DNA of 64,000 bases from Carpediemonas membranifera (GCA_019828565.1 JAHDYR010000066.1:186001-250000), one strand, 5' to 3'. Positions 18,601 to 29,166 are shown, numbered from the stretch's first letter. The notes: generated by a model from the letters alone, not told the origin. Numbers and translations are program-made.

Positions 18601-21600
18601 TACAAGCGGCACGCGATACTCCCGGGCCGACCGCCCCAGGAACCGCATGGGCACGGTGACGGAGCCATCAACCGGGATCGTCACGCCCTGGTGTGACAAC
18701 TTGGCCCGCTGCCCGTCAAGGAACACGATGACCTGGTCGGCCGGGTCCGGGGCAGAGGGGGCGCGTGGGGAGCCGACCATCGTCACGGCCAGCCCGAGGC
18801 TCTTGCTGCTCTGCCGGGGGAGGGCACGGGCGCTGTCCGGGTAGGTCAGGGCGAGGTTCACGGTGACCGGGATGAGTGAGAGGTTGTGGAGGATGATCGA
18901 TTGGTGGTGGTGCACGCCCCTGAGCGCCGGGCCGAGACTGAGCTCAGTCTGTGCGACCTCTGTGAGGGACGACGGTGGGCCGTCGTTGATTGACAGCTCG
19001 ATGGGCACCACTTCGGCTGTCACCCGCATTGGGATGAACTTGGCGCGGGTTAGGGCCTCGACCATCTGCTCAAGGGCCTCCCGACCGACGGTAAGACGGT
19101 GGCTAGACCCGCTGGCGCACACCGTCCGGAGCAGGCGGGTTTGGAGGGACGTGCCGCCGACGACGACGAACAGCGTGGACTCGAAGGGTAGACCGTCCCC
19201 AGGGGGCTTGAAGGCGAGATCAAGCGCCACAGGCGGGGCCTCGGTGTTGCCGGGGAGCGTGGTAGTCGTCGCACCCATCTGCAGCGGCGAGTCCGACGAC
19301 CACAGTGGGCATGTTTGCACCGAGCCGGGGACGGCGTCGAGCTCGGCTGCTTCGCCCTCAGGGACGGGCAGCTCGACGAATACCTGTCGGGCAGCCTCAC
19401 ATGGGGGCGTGGGCGGGTTGGGCGGCCAGTGGATGACGGACACGGTGCCCGATGTGAAGAAGAAGCGCGAGGTCGGGGCCACCAGGGCCTGCAGCCACTC
19501 ATGCTGCTCCGCTGTCACGATCACGGCCCGCGACTCGATCGTTCCCGCGGGCTTGACGAGGACGTCGGTGTGGGTCACGGCCCTGGGGTGGCAAGGTCCG
19601 ATGTCGATGGTCGGGGGGACAGTCACGCCGGGCTCGCCGATGAACGCCGTGACCGGCAGGGCGGTGTACGTTGCCCTGTGTCGCGTGTCCAGGCGGATCT
19701 CTCCGGAGATGCGGCCAACGTGAATCGGCTTAAGCTGCACGTTCACCGACACCATCTCGCCAGGCTCAATGGACGCCTCCGCAGGTTCCACCGTGATGGG
19801 GCTTGGGGCTGCCAGCTCGTGGGCCTGCCCTAGTGTCCGGAAGACGGGGCCCATGGCGAGCTGGAGGGTCGTCGGCATGTTGCCGATGTTTCGGATTGTG
19901 TGGGTCGGTCTCCGCTTGTAGAAGCGGGGAGTGTCCTCCTGCCGCTCCAGGGCCCCGAAGTCGAACTCACCCTCCCGCATGCTGAGCTGGCCAGTCGGCA
20001 TCGCCGTGCACTTCACGAGGAGATCGACGTGCCCGCCGACGACCGTGGCCGTCAGCTGGTACCTCTCCAGTGATCCGGGGGCACTGACGACAAACTCCAT
20101 GGCATACCGCACGCGGGGTAGCATCGGGCGGGCGGTGACGGTCATCGTCGCGGTACTCTGCGGGTTGATCGTCCCGGCGGCCGGCTGGAGGGTGAACGGG
20201 TTGGCCGGTGGGTCGCCGGGGAGCTCGTGCCGTGGGGCGTCGAGGAATGTCCGCTGGTACGTGTCGAACTCGTCTGTGTCGGCGTCCCAGCCCTTGATGT
20301 CAGCCCGCCACGCCACTGTGCTGTTGCCGATGTTCCGGATGCGGAGAAGCGCGGTTGTCTCGGACCCAGCGATGCACACGCCGAAGTCAGACTTGAAGTC
20401 GTCGACGTTAACGACGAGCTGGGGGACGGTGACCTCGGCCGTGCAGGGGACGGTGAGCGTCGTCGACGGCGGTACTGCGATCTTGATACGGCTGTTGAGG
20501 GACGCGCCGCTGCTTGGCACGAGGTTGACGCTGAACGGGACGGATGCCCCCGCCTCGACGACGGCCTTGTCGGGGACGATGACCATGTCGCGCTGGTCCG
20601 CAGTCAGGGAGACCTCAGCGGCGCAGGAGCCACGGTTGATGAGGGTGAGTGTCTTGTCGACGTGAACGCCACTCATGACGCGGCCGAAACTGAGGGAGCT
20701 GGGCTCGACGACGACGTGGGCCATTCCAACTGTGAGGCGGATGGGGATGGCGATGGTGTGGGCCTCACCGCCGTCGACGCTGCTCCACGTAGCCCGTACC
20801 TCCCCGTTGATGGCCGTGAGCCGCGAGTTGGGCGGGCAGTAGGAGTCGAACGTCGCCCGAGAGACGGCGATCGTGGCCGTGATGACGGACATGGTCAGCA
20901 TCTCCGACGGCCGCAGGGTGACCTCGAGGTGGGAGATGTCGCACTCGACAGGTGACTTCGACTCGACCGCGTCGGTGACCACGTAGCTCTCGATACCGAT
21001 GCGACACAGGGGGTGCGGGGCCGCGGCCGTCGCGACCCGGGTACCCGGCCTGTGCTTGCTGCGGCGGTGGGGAAGAAACGTAACGACCTCCACCGTCACG
21101 GGCGACGACAGCAGGCCGTTGTTGCTGAGTCGAACCTGCCCCGCGTCCGACAGGCCGAGCTGGATCGTCCGGAAGTCGAGGGCGGCGGCGGAGAGTAGCT
21201 GGATCCGTGCGGCGCCACCAGTGCCGTCGAGCGAGACATCCGTCTCCCCGATGGGCCCCGACAGCGTCATCTTCTCGCTCACCAGTCTGTGGGAGGATGT
21301 CGGCTGGAAGGCCACGGGGACCTGCAGGGCGGATCGGGGCCCGATGAGCGTGCTGGGGTTGATGGTGAACTCTCTAGGGACGGTGAACTGGGTGGGCAGC
21401 GTCTTGAAGGTGACGCGCTGGGGCTTGATGGACTTGTTGAAGACTGTAAAGGTGCGGAAGGCCACGGGGAGGTTGGGGGGGTTCCACCCGGGCTTGGGAT
21501 CCGCGAAGAACCGGTCTAAGGCGTCGAACACCTTGTTCCCGACGGCCATGTAGCCCTTGCTGTCCTTGGGCCCGAAAGCAGTGCGGGCTGCGACGACTCC

Positions 21601-24600
21601 GAATGACACGATCATCGGCGACACGAAGAGACGGTCTGTGACGTCCGCCTTGATGTCGAGGGTGAAGGAGTTGCCCCGCTCGGCCGGGACGTCCTCGGCC
21701 CGGGGCCACACGATCCTCTTATTCAGGGCGGGCAGCGGAATCTCCTTGACGGGTGTGATGGTGTCGTGGACGAACCTGATGCGGTACTGGCAGTCGCCCT
21801 GCCGTCTGGGGATGAATAGGATCTTGTAGTGCTGCATCGTCCCGGACAGCAGCGTCGGGAGGCGTCCGATCTGCTTCCTGTCCGCGAGGACGGCGGGCAG
21901 CGTCTCGGGGTTGGCTTCGCGAACCATCTCGACGAAGGTCGACTGTCCGACGAAGTGCGCCACGCCGGACATGTCGTCCTGCATGACGTCACCCGCGAAT
22001 AGAGTCTCCGGGTCATCCCGGTCGTACAGGGGATTGGCCATGCCGTTCGCAGCAGCCATGTTCTTTGCGGCAATTCGCAGGTTACGGCGCAGTAGTACCC
22101 AGCCGCGACGGGACGAGCTGAACTTGGCTGCGGGCTGCTTGAGCGGGGTGCCGGCGTACAGCAGCCTGATACACCCGTCGTCGTTGGAATGGACGCCCTC
22201 AAAAGTCACGTCCACTGTGCCCCGGTTGATGAGGACGACGTCGACGACGTAGCTCATGCCTACCCGGCACATGCCGAGGTCGACTGTCCCGTCGACGACC
22301 TCAGGTCTGACCGCGGCCCCGAGCAGCAGGTGCCCAGCCGCACCCCGAACAGGTACGATCCGGGCGTCCACTGTCGTGCACATCTGGAGCAAGCCCTCGT
22401 ACGACCCGCTGCTGCTTGCATTGAACCGGGCGCCGAGGGCCGTGGGTCGGTCTGTGCAGACGTCGACCTGGTCCTTCAGGGGCTGGAACATAGCGCTGTC
22501 CGAGATGATCGTCAGGATGGTGGTGTCGAGGCCGGGGTTGGCCTCGATCGCCCTGATATACGAGGAGTTCACCTCGACTTGGCCGAAGTCGATCGACTCG
22601 GGGAGACCCTCGGGCACTGGGACTGCAGAGGACCCCCGCAAGGCCACCTCCATAGCGTAGAGCAGGGCGTCTGTCTTGGTAGACATCGCCTTGATGCGGA
22701 GGATGCCCGTGAAGTCGCCGAAGACCGTGGGCACGAACTGGACAGCGAAGACACGCACAGAGAATGGCGCCAGCGTCACTTGGTTGCCGATGCCGGCCAG
22801 TGCAAACATGCGCTCGCTCTGCTCCAACTCGATGACCACGTTGACGCTCTCGAACAATGGATTCCTTAAACTGCACCTTGCTCCTGACATGGACCCTAGC
22901 GCGGCGTCCGGCATGAGGATGACGCGGTCTGAGGGCGTGAACAGGATGGGCGGGATGGCGGGTGGGGTGGCGCTGATGACGGAGACCGCGGCGTGTTCGA
23001 TGGCGTCCCCCCGCATGATGGCCGCCGCGACGTAGCCGCTGACGATGCCCTCGATGACGTGCACCTCGTTGTGGGGGCCGAGGGCGAGGGGGTGGTCGCC
23101 CATGGAGATGTGGAGCTTATGGGTTTCTCCCGCCGCCAGGTCGAGACTGAAGAGCCCGTCGTGTTCTGCCACGGTGAAGGGCGGGGTGGCCATGAGGGCG
23201 ACGGTAATGGGGTCGTCCCCCGTGTTGGTCACGGTCACCGGCACGGAGGCCGCGGGGAGGCCGTGCGTCACGACCGGCAGATGGATCTGGACGGGCTCGA
23301 GAACGACCTTGGACTCGACAAAGGCCGGGCGGGCCCTGAGAACCGCCTTGGGGAGCTGCTTGATCGCCTGGTTGAACTGAATGTTGTCCGACATGGCGCT
23401 GTGCAAGGCCCCGAGGATGTTGTGGGGACCGGCCTGAAGCGTGCTGCCGAGGAGGGTCAGAGACCCAGCATACGTGCCCGGAATGTGCATCCTGAACGGC
23501 TTATGGATCTGCAGCACCACCATGGCAGTGGCTGGGGCGATGGTCTGCGCCGTGTACGTAAACTGCACCGGAGTCACGCTGTACGGGGGCAGCCGGGCGG
23601 GCTTGGCGATCTTGGTCGTTAGGTCGGCGGCGAAGCAGGCTGCGGTGAGCGACCCCGGCTTCCCCAGGGGCTTGAGGGTGACTGTGAGGCTGTACCGCGA
23701 CATGTTGACCAGCGGCAGGGTCAGCTGGGCAGTGCCGCCCACCGACACGGGCTCGAACGCCATGGTCGAGGCGCAGGAGAAGAAGAGACCCTGTCCGATG
23801 AACCCGTTCAGACAGACCTTGCGGGGACCACACTGGGTTGAGAAGAGGTGCAGGTCGTGGTCGACCTCGCCCACCGGGATGTTGGGCGGCATGGTGATGT
23901 TGGGGAGGCGGGCAGACCAGTCGCCCTGTCCCGTCATCATCACGGGCACGCTCACAGTCTTCCGGGGAGGGACGGCCGCGGTGTCGGGTGCCTTGAACAG
24001 CGGCGTCTGCAGTCTCAGGACAGAGTGGAGGACACCGCCGGATAAGTTCTTAAGCTCGATGCCGCGGGACTTGGTCTGGCCCGTGGGTACGAAGCCGTAG
24101 TCCAGGTCGACCCGCTGCGTCTCTGCTGTGGCGCTGTCGCTGACCCCCGCGTTCAGACGGGCCTGGCTCTCCCACTCGGTCACCATCTTGCGGAGAGACT
24201 TGCGTCTCTTGGGCCGTTGTCGGCTGGCACGGCTCCGGGGCGGGGTCACCGCGACCGCTGTCTCGCCCGTCTCGGTCCGTCTCTCCTCTCTGCTGGCTAG
24301 ACGTGCTGCCTCCGCCTCCTCGTCGGCCTGTCGAATCCGGGGCGACCTTGCCGTGACTGGGGTGGCCCCCCACTCTGCAGCGTGCCGGTCCATGAGGTCG
24401 AACTCGAGCGGGATGGCGGGGATGCTGTTGCTGTTGGCCAGCTGGGAGGGGGCCTTCTCTGGTACCACGAAGCCCTCCTCCAAACGGCGGGGCTTGGGCC
24501 GGGGCGACTCCGACGACTGTGACTCGCCTGACTCTGACTCCTCGGTCTCGGTCTCGTACTCGGAGATGTCACTCTCACCCCTGCTGAGCAGAGTCTGGCG

Positions 24601-27600
24601 CAGCGCAGAGCCCCGCGACGACACGGCGCTCCTCGGGGTGGGGAACCTGGGCGAGGGTGTGAGGCTGGCCGGCGTCTGGGGCGGCTCGGGGCCTGAGTCC
24701 GGGCGCGGCAGGACGAGGGCTGGCTTGACGGCCTCCTCGCCCTCCTCCTCAGAGCTCGACTCGGTGGTGGAGTCGCTCTCGTCCTCAGAGCTCGAGCTGG
24801 TCGACAGCTCAACGACACCCGTGGGCTCGTTCTCGAAAGAGATGCTGCTGGTGACGTTATAGCTAGACATCGCGCTGCCCGCCCGGGACGTGTCATCGTC
24901 GGACGTGCCGGACTCGCCCAGGCTGATGGCGCTGAGCGATCGCCCAAGCACGGACGGCAGCGGCTCGAACAGCTCCTCCTCTGTCTGCGGAGTGAGGTCG
25001 TCCTCGACTACGCCGTCCATGAAGACGGACAGCATCGATGACGCCTGCCCAAGGTCGAACAGGCTCTGTTCATTGAAGGAGGCGTCCCGGGACTTGCGGG
25101 CCTTCGCCCTGAGTGGGTCAGCTGCCAGTGCCTCAATGGGGATGCGGTGCTGCTCGTCGCCGGGCCCGTAGATGACGAGTGTCGCCTCATACAGCCCTCG
25201 GTTGGGCGGCTGGAACCTCAATGCGAACTTATGCTCGTCGTGGGCCTTCAGAGGGAACTCAGTGTCGATCGACAGCGTCAGGATCTCTGCTGCGTCCACG
25301 GCAACGCTTTCCTTCTTATCCACACCACTGACAGTGAGATCCTCGACGTCGACCCGGACCACGAGGTCATTCGTCGTGATGTTGTACACGGCAACGTCTA
25401 CGGCCCGCTCCATGTCGGGCAAGGCCCACAATTCCCGAAGGTTGGGGTTGGAGTGCGATAGACTTGGGCCGATAAAGCCGTTGAGACCGCAGCGTGCGAG
25501 GTGTCGCCCTCCATAGTCGTGGACCAAAAGGGACGAGAGGACGTCGGTCGAGCGGGTGTTGCCCATGAGCGGGTTGAACCTGACCTTGACAGTCGTTGTC
25601 CCCTCTGGGCGATCGATGGTTAGTTGGGATGGCACCGTCGCAAAGATCCTATTCTCCGCGATGACGTACAGGGTGACTGGTTCGAAGGCCACCGTACGCT
25701 CGGCCGACGCGTCCGTCGAGTCGTCCTCGTCCTCCCCCTCGCGGTCGGGCAGCAGCGTCTCGTCGGGCAGTCGCCACGAGACCTCGATGGTCTTCTCCTG
25801 GACCGTCCCAGTCGACACAAAGTCCATGGTCGACTGGCTCAGCTCAAGTGTCGCGTGCCCGGGGAACTCGCGGGGGATGTCGACGGTCAGGTAGGCCGCG
25901 GCAAGGGCGTCGGCGGTCCGCTGCGTCTCGGGGACGACCTGGAGCTCGGCCTCGGTCAAGCTGCCCAAGCTCTCGCTGTCGCTGAGACCCTCGGACGTGT
26001 CGAACTCCGTGACGGCCTCCAGCTCGGTGTCGGTCCGGGGGGAGTCGGTCATCTCTGACTCTGTGATGAACTCTGACCGCAAATCCGTGTTGGACGTTGT
26101 CATGGCGCTCCTGGACGCGATGTTGGTTCTGGACCCCCCGCGGCCGTCCCTCGTGGCCCTCCGTGACCTAGAAATGCCCTTAGCCGATCGTACGGGGCCG
26201 CCATACTCTTGTTCCCGGACGGACTCGAGCTGCTGGTCCAGGCTGAGCATGCTGAGCGAGGGCCGCAGCACGGCGTCCTCATCGCCCTCCTCGATGATCA
26301 GCGGCGTGCCCTTGAACTCCTCCAGGGCCCTGTGGGCCGCGCTGATCGAGCTGACGGAGACGTCGTGGGGCATCACGTTGGGGTTGGGGTTGCCGTCAAC
26401 GGCCCTGACCAGGGCGACCGCCAGGGGCTCGATGAAGTCGACAGCGGGCCCCGCGTTGTTCGTCATGTCGATGCCCTTACGTCGACCGCCCCTGAGGAAG
26501 TCGAGCAGGCCAGTGATCGAATAGTAAGGAACGCCGAAGGGGGTGTAGCCCGCGGGAACCGGGACGCTGCTCGTGCTCGAGTAGAAGTACGGCATGCCCG
26601 CAGCTGTCACACCGCCGAGCACGGCGTCGCTGGAGTCCGCGTCGTCCTGGGCGTCCGACCAGAACAGGGCCCCGTCCATCAGCACGCCGGCCGGCGGGGG
26701 CCGGGGCGGGGCTGGCAGGGTGTAGTATGGGATGAAGTCGTCGCCGGCCTTGCTGAACCCTGCGGGTGCCGGCATGGTGTTGAAGAGGGGTAGGTAAAGC
26801 TGTGTCCCGTCGGGGTCGACCCCGACAGACATGGGGGCGGGCGGCTCGTACGCCTGCGCCTTGTGCCGCTGTGCCCAACGAGTGCTGGCCTCGATCATGG
26901 GGCCTACGTCATCGGGCAGGTCGACCCGCTCGACCGACACTTGCACGCGATACCACTGGCCGGTAAACCTGTGTCGAACGATCATCTTAAAGGTCTGGGA
27001 CGGTAGCAGATCCAGGCTATCGGCCACGTCGGCCCCCTCTGACGCCTGGGCGCCCCAACTGGTGAGGTCGGCGTCCCTGGATGACCGCTCCATGCCAATG
27101 CACATGGACACCGTCTCGGCATCGTGTGTGGAGGACGGGTCCATCGCCTCGACGTCGACCACCCGGAGCTGGAAGCGGCGTGTCACGGGCAGCCGGCTGG
27201 AGTTGGACGCCTCACCCGCCACGAACTGGACTGACGAGAGCGACGACGTCATGGACGAGGCGAACGTCACCGCGGTCGAGACCATGCTGCCCTCCCTCGT
27301 GTTCGTCTGCGTCTGGTCGTCGTCGTTGTCGGTGCCCGTCGCGGCGTCGTGCAGCTCAAGCAGCAGTGGCTGGTGCAGAGGGAAGTCCAGCTGCGCCTCG
27401 GTGTACTGCCGCATCGCCCCAATCCCGGGCAGCACCGCCGCCTGACCCGGGAGCAGAGGCGTCCGCAGATAGCCCTCAGGGACGTCCTCGGTGTGCCTCA
27501 CCACCACATTCGGGGCGGATGGCGGGTTCGTCCTCATCGAAGACCGCATGCTGCAGTGGACAACGGCCTTCTTCGACTTGCGGGCAGTCAGATCCTTCTC

Positions 27601-29043
27601 GTAGTGGAAGGTGGGGTGGGACAGCAGCCCGAGGGAGTAGGTGAGATGGCTCCGCACCCCGATCACGGACTTGCGGCGGGGCGAACTGGGAACAAGCCGC
27701 TTAGGGGCCCTCTTCAGCCTGGTGACGGACGCCAGGGCCGGCACAGGCGGACACTCGTGCGAGGCGCCGTCTGGTATGACCGGTGTCGGCCGGCCGACGA
27801 AGAACGTGAAGGTCTGCGGCACGTCGGGCGCCATGGGGCACGAGGCAGGCACGTGGTGTCTCGCGTGGACCGCAGCGTGGGTGATGAAGCCCTCTGGCAC
27901 GCCTGGCAGGTTCTGGTGGGGCTTCCGCAGTGTGAAGTACGACGTCGGGGTCCCTGGGGGAAGGAACATCCACAGGCCAGACGTGTGGGGGAACGTGTTG
28001 AACGACGAGAAGAACGGTGCGCCCTTCGAGCTGCTGTCGTCGACGGACGTCACCGAGGACATCCGGCTGATGGACCGCCGCTCAGAGGACAGCCGGGATA
28101 GGGAGGGCGGGATGTCTTCACTCGCCACGCGGGCTGGGGAGAGCTGGCAAAAGGTGCCGGGGACCAGGATGAGCTGCCGGACCCGCATGATCAGATTAAA
28201 CCGCTTCCTGAAGTCGATCTCGGCCTCCAGCTGCTTCAGTGTGCTCTTAAACTGCGGCGACTCTCGGAAGAAGGCCGGGGCGAGGGCTGACAGCTGTCTG
28301 GCGCCCTCGAGGAGGAATGACACGCTGTAGGCCTCGTGCTGATTGTGTGTGGGCCATCGCACGAGGAACAGCAGCAGCGGCTGTTTCAGGTGTTCGGCGT
28401 CAGGTGGTAGTGCGGCCAGGAGCCGGCGGACCTCTGGGGTGAACAGGTTCCCGATGAGTAGGCGCAGAGACCGGCGCTGGGGCACGTTTGAGTTGATGGC
28501 GTCGATCATGCTGACCCTGTTGAAGAAGTCGTCGAGGGGGAGCGAGCTCAGGACGTCCTGGGTGAGGAAAAGCAGCATGTGAAGTGTGTGGCGGGCCATG
28601 ACAGGCAGGGTCTCAGTCAGTAGGTACTTGTACAACGATACGATGAGCATGATTCGCTCCATCTGAAGCGACGCCGTCCGGGACCCCGCAGGAGCCTGCT
28701 TGAAGGCTACGTGGACATCAACGAGTCTGCACATGATGGTTACAAAGGCGTGGTCGAGATACTTGGTCTCGGCAGACTGCGTGCCGACGTATTCCGTAAA
28801 CGATCCCGCAATTTCTATCAGATCCACGCGGTTCTCGACAACGGGGTCCTGCGACAGACGATCAACCACCTTCTGCATTATCTCTGTTGGTAGGTTGCTA
28901 TTGTTCTGTCTGCAGACGGTGATGAGCTTGCCGAAACTAGGCATGAGCGAGCGAATAAGAAGGCATGCGAAAGAGCGCGCAGCAGGCTCTGGATCATCTA
29001 GCAGCTTCATCTTCCTGCGCCATGTCTCTTCAAGTTCGGACAT
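15664..29043 (-). CDS. Giant HYDIN-like axonemal protein with many ASH/PapD-like domains
   Basis: One uninterrupted 4459-codon frame from ATG 29043. Residues 1 to about 290 are alpha-helical. About 290-900 carry PPGTPTSYFTL-like and VPVPAGYTPFG-like segments. From about 1000 on come dozens of immunoglobulin-like beta domains with the ASH pattern (FG-x-V or LDFG, VTVTNTG or LRNTGN, then F-x-P). A Ser/Glu/Pro-rich disordered stretch lies near 1400-1650. Such arrays define HYDIN, CFAP47, DLEC1 and CFAP65, all flagellar axoneme proteins; the size is closest to HYDIN (about 5000 residues in mammals), where it builds the central-pair C2b projection. Exact orthology needs domain-by-domain comparison. 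The absence of introns over 13.4 kb is notable. Confidence 0.85.
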   Translation of the reverse strand: MSELEETWRRKMKLLDDPEPAARSFACLLIRSLMPSFGKLITVCRQNNSNLPTEIMQKVVDRLSQDPVVENRVDLIEIAGSFTEYVGTQSAETKYLDHAFVTIMCRLVDVHVAFKQAPAGSRTASLQMERIMLIVSLYKYLLTETLPVMARHTLHMLLFLTQDVLSSLPLDDFFNRVSMIDAINSNVPQRRSLRLLIGNLFTPEVRRLLAALPPDAEHLKQPLLLFLVRWPTHNQHEAYSVSFLLEGARQLSALAPAFFRESPQFKSTLKQLEAEIDFRKRFNLIMRVRQLILVPGTFCQLSPARVASEDIPPSLSRLSSERRSISRMSSVTSVDDSSSKGAPFFSSFNTFPHTSGLWMFLPPGTPTSYFTLRKPHQNLPGVPEGFITHAAVHARHHVPASCPMAPDVPQTFTFFVGRPTPVIPDGASHECPPVPALASVTRLKRAPKRLVPSSPRRKSVIGVRSHLTYSLGLLSHPTFHYEKDLTARKSKKAVVHCSMRSSMRTNPPSAPNVVVRHTEDVPEGYLRTPLLPGQAAVLPGIGAMRQYTEAQLDFPLHQPLLLELHDAATGTDNDDDQTQTNTREGSMVSTAVTFASSMTSSLSSVQFVAGEASNSSRLPVTRRFQLRVVDVEAMDPSSTHDAETVSMCIGMERSSRDADLTSWGAQASEGADVADSLDLLPSQTFKMIVRHRFTGQWYRVQVSVERVDLPDDVGPMIEASTRWAQRHKAQAYEPPAPMSVGVDPDGTQLYLPLFNTMPAPAGFSKAGDDFIPYYTLPAPPRPPPAGVLMDGALFWSDAQDDADSSDAVLGGVTAAGMPYFYSSTSSVPVPAGYTPFGVPYYSITGLLDFLRGGRRKGIDMTNNAGPAVDFIEPLAVALVRAVDGNPNPNVMPHDVSVSSISAAHRALEEFKGTPLIIEEGDEDAVLRPSLSMLSLDQQLESVREQEYGGPVRSAKGISRSRRATRDGRGGSRTNIASRSAMTTSNTDLRSEFITESEMTDSPRTDTELEAVTEFDTSEGLSDSESLGSLTEAELQVVPETQRTADALAAAYLTVDIPREFPGHATLELSQSTMDFVSTGTVQEKTIEVSWRLPDETLLPDREGEDEDDSTDASAERTVAFEPVTLYVIAENRIFATVPSQLTIDRPEGTTTVKVRFNPLMGNTRSTDVLSSLLVHDYGGRHLARCGLNGFIGPSLSHSNPNLRELWALPDMERAVDVAVYNITTNDLVVRVDVEDLTVSGVDKKESVAVDAAEILTLSIDTEFPLKAHDEHKFALRFQPPNRGLYEATLVIYGPGDEQHRIPIEALAADPLRAKARKSRDASFNEQSLFDLGQASSMLSVFMDGVVEDDLTPQTEEELFEPLPSVLGRSLSAISLGESGTSDDDTSRAGSAMSSYNVTSSISFENEPTGVVELSTSSSSEDESDSTTESSSEEEGEEAVKPALVLPRPDSGPEPPQTPASLTPSPRFPTPRSAVSSRGSALRQTLLSRGESDISEYETETEESESGESQSSESPRPKPRRLEEGFVVPEKAPSQLANSNSIPAIPLEFDLMDRHAAEWGATPVTARSPRIRQADEEAEAARLASREERRTETGETAVAVTPPRSRASRQRPKRRKSLRKMVTEWESQARLNAGVSDSATAETQRVDLDYGFVPTGQTKSRGIELKNLSGGVLHSVLRLQTPLFKAPDTAAVPPRKTVSVPVMMTGQGDWSARLPNITMPPNIPVGEVDHDLHLFSTQCGPRKVCLNGFIGQGLFFSCASTMAFEPVSVGGTAQLTLPLVNMSRYSLTVTLKPLGKPGSLTAACFAADLTTKIAKPARLPPYSVTPVQFTYTAQTIAPATAMVVLQIHKPFRMHIPGTYAGSLTLLGSTLQAGPHNILGALHSAMSDNIQFNQAIKQLPKAVLRARPAFVESKVVLEPVQIHLPVVTHGLPAASVPVTVTNTGDDPITVALMATPPFTVAEHDGLFSLDLAAGETHKLHISMGDHPLALGPHNEVHVIEGIVSGYVAAAIMRGDAIEHAAVSVISATPPAIPPILFTPSDRVILMPDAALGSMSGARCSLRNPLFESVNVVIELEQSERMFALAGIGNQVTLAPFSVRVFAVQFVPTVFGDFTGILRIKAMSTKTDALLYAMEVALRGSSAVPVPEGLPESIDFGQVEVNSSYIRAIEANPGLDTTILTIISDSAMFQPLKDQVDVCTDRPTALGARFNASSSGSYEGLLQMCTTVDARIVPVRGAAGHLLLGAAVRPEVVDGTVDLGMCRVGMSYVVDVVLINRGTVDVTFEGVHSNDDGCIRLLYAGTPLKQPAAKFSSSRRGWVLLRRNLRIAAKNMAAANGMANPLYDRDDPETLFAGDVMQDDMSGVAHFVGQSTFVEMVREANPETLPAVLADRKQIGRLPTLLSGTMQHYKILFIPRRQGDCQYRIRFVHDTITPVKEIPLPALNKRIVWPRAEDVPAERGNSFTLDIKADVTDRLFVSPMIVSFGVVAARTAFGPKDSKGYMAVGNKVFDALDRFFADPKPGWNPPNLPVAFRTFTVFNKSIKPQRVTFKTLPTQFTVPREFTINPSTLIGPRSALQVPVAFQPTSSHRLVSEKMTLSGPIGETDVSLDGTGGAARIQLLSAAALDFRTIQLGLSDAGQVRLSNNGLLSSPVTVEVVTFLPHRRSKHRPGTRVATAAAPHPLCRIGIESYVVTDAVESKSPVECDISHLEVTLRPSEMLTMSVITATIAVSRATFDSYCPPNSRLTAINGEVRATWSSVDGGEAHTIAIPIRLTVGMAHVVVEPSSLSFGRVMSGVHVDKTLTLINRGSCAAEVSLTADQRDMVIVPDKAVVEAGASVPFSVNLVPSSGASLNSRIKIAVPPSTTLTVPCTAEVTVPQLVVNVDDFKSDFGVCIAGSETTALLRIRNIGNSTVAWRADIKGWDADTDEFDTYQRTFLDAPRHELPGDPPANPFTLQPAAGTINPQSTATMTVTARPMLPRVRYAMEFVVSAPGSLERYQLTATVVGGHVDLLVKCTAMPTGQLSMREGEFDFGALERQEDTPRFYKRRPTHTIRNIGNMPTTLQLAMGPVFRTLGQAHELAAPSPITVEPAEASIEPGEMVSVNVQLKPIHVGRISGEIRLDTRHRATYTALPVTAFIGEPGVTVPPTIDIGPCHPRAVTHTDVLVKPAGTIESRAVIVTAEQHEWLQALVAPTSRFFFTSGTVSVIHWPPNPPTPPCEAARQVFVELPVPEGEAAELDAVPGSVQTCPLWSSDSPLQMGATTTTLPGNTEAPPVALDLAFKPPGDGLPFESTLFVVVGGTSLQTRLLRTVCASGSSHRLTVGREALEQMVEALTRAKFIPMRVTAEVVPIELSINDGPPSSLTEVAQTELSLGPALRGVHHHQSIILHNLSLIPVTVNLALTYPDSARALPRQSSKSLGLAVTMVGSPRAPSAPDPADQVIVFLDGQRAKLSHQGVTIPVDGSVTVPMRFLGRSAREYRVPLVVFDATCGLPLHRATVKGMSGDINLSADGPFNFGEVSLGSEVTRQVIITNTGNLPLKVEITSDPADILGRTPPALRLKQVYDVETKEIYGKQTLKIFATFTAGLVRELSGVINVQPTNIEAPAASIPLVVRAKPTPFSLVPDTADIDLGIMPPYDERTIELTLRSTVFQRMAWEAVLLPDLQDLTARVDHPAFRVEPSAGTVQSGSPTSMTVTYKAGEASISRQTLTLAITDQAGIQEPVTRTVTAEVDNPRIVVRSDIMRQVDDASYVFDFGAVPIGDELGREVLLENTGRKLPCYVAIAISGQGFSATARNNGGVVTPLSADPAANVMVVAAQSAVKLTVKFEAVDAARITGVVKIFSSPYASLAKVIKDGAARAADPHHDHDRYMTLSFLVTVASFSLDRSLLRMESFGLLSPGQRAVSKTLIVRNSSLLPTMANISVEGPQSPVFGVADVITISDRTANLPPNAEHPITVAVSIPWPVDGDGLPDGRLSSLVAWLSSFVPGSHVVEPFLVVLRVPGATYHVPVDFQVSMPKLVISREALDFGATKAGAPVTLPLKVSCTAPVRLPVTVVPGHQSVAASVDRTVVEPNATLAMTATFLSPVPFSLPSRFSPAGTAQLAFELCSDVLPKQVVAVRAQALADDARGQGSDLVVSHTSMAFGDVPCGIPNTLKLVVAAPSAPQVVRLGISCSAPFSTPSSISIPIGVFGNIPVSFVPTQPGTARTALTIRQLAPPSEATVEVLLSGCGMLLKVALSRKEVDIGRVPVGSEAFTSVVIRNTGNMRARLRAVQYPANPDLALQCSKDIELEPGAARDVVISTTFNVAKPASGVIVFVPVTGNERDSLREIIKSASSPTFPLKISGIGDEIHLKSSTALVVQSSGPPTFDQLDDPVTDPALALLSSAPTDHDPIDIDALLAHPGPFVANDDRIVAAVLARPPPTLDIHVPAPSNTGKAMRFRRQSRVTMKAPKGTVRREDVH

Positions 29044-29166
29044 AAGCGTGGTGTTTTGTTCTTGAGCGTTTACGATCTACATTAGCAGCATGTATCTCCC
29101 CAGAAACCTCTGCTGACAGCCCTGCCGCGTGATGTTTATTCCGTGGTGTCCAGCTCCCCCGCCCCT

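Noticed and set aside
22189-23622. Plus-strand frames of 200 or more codons antisense to the HYDIN-like gene
   Set aside because: Shadows of GC-rich codons in the sense gene; low-complexity composition, no motifs.
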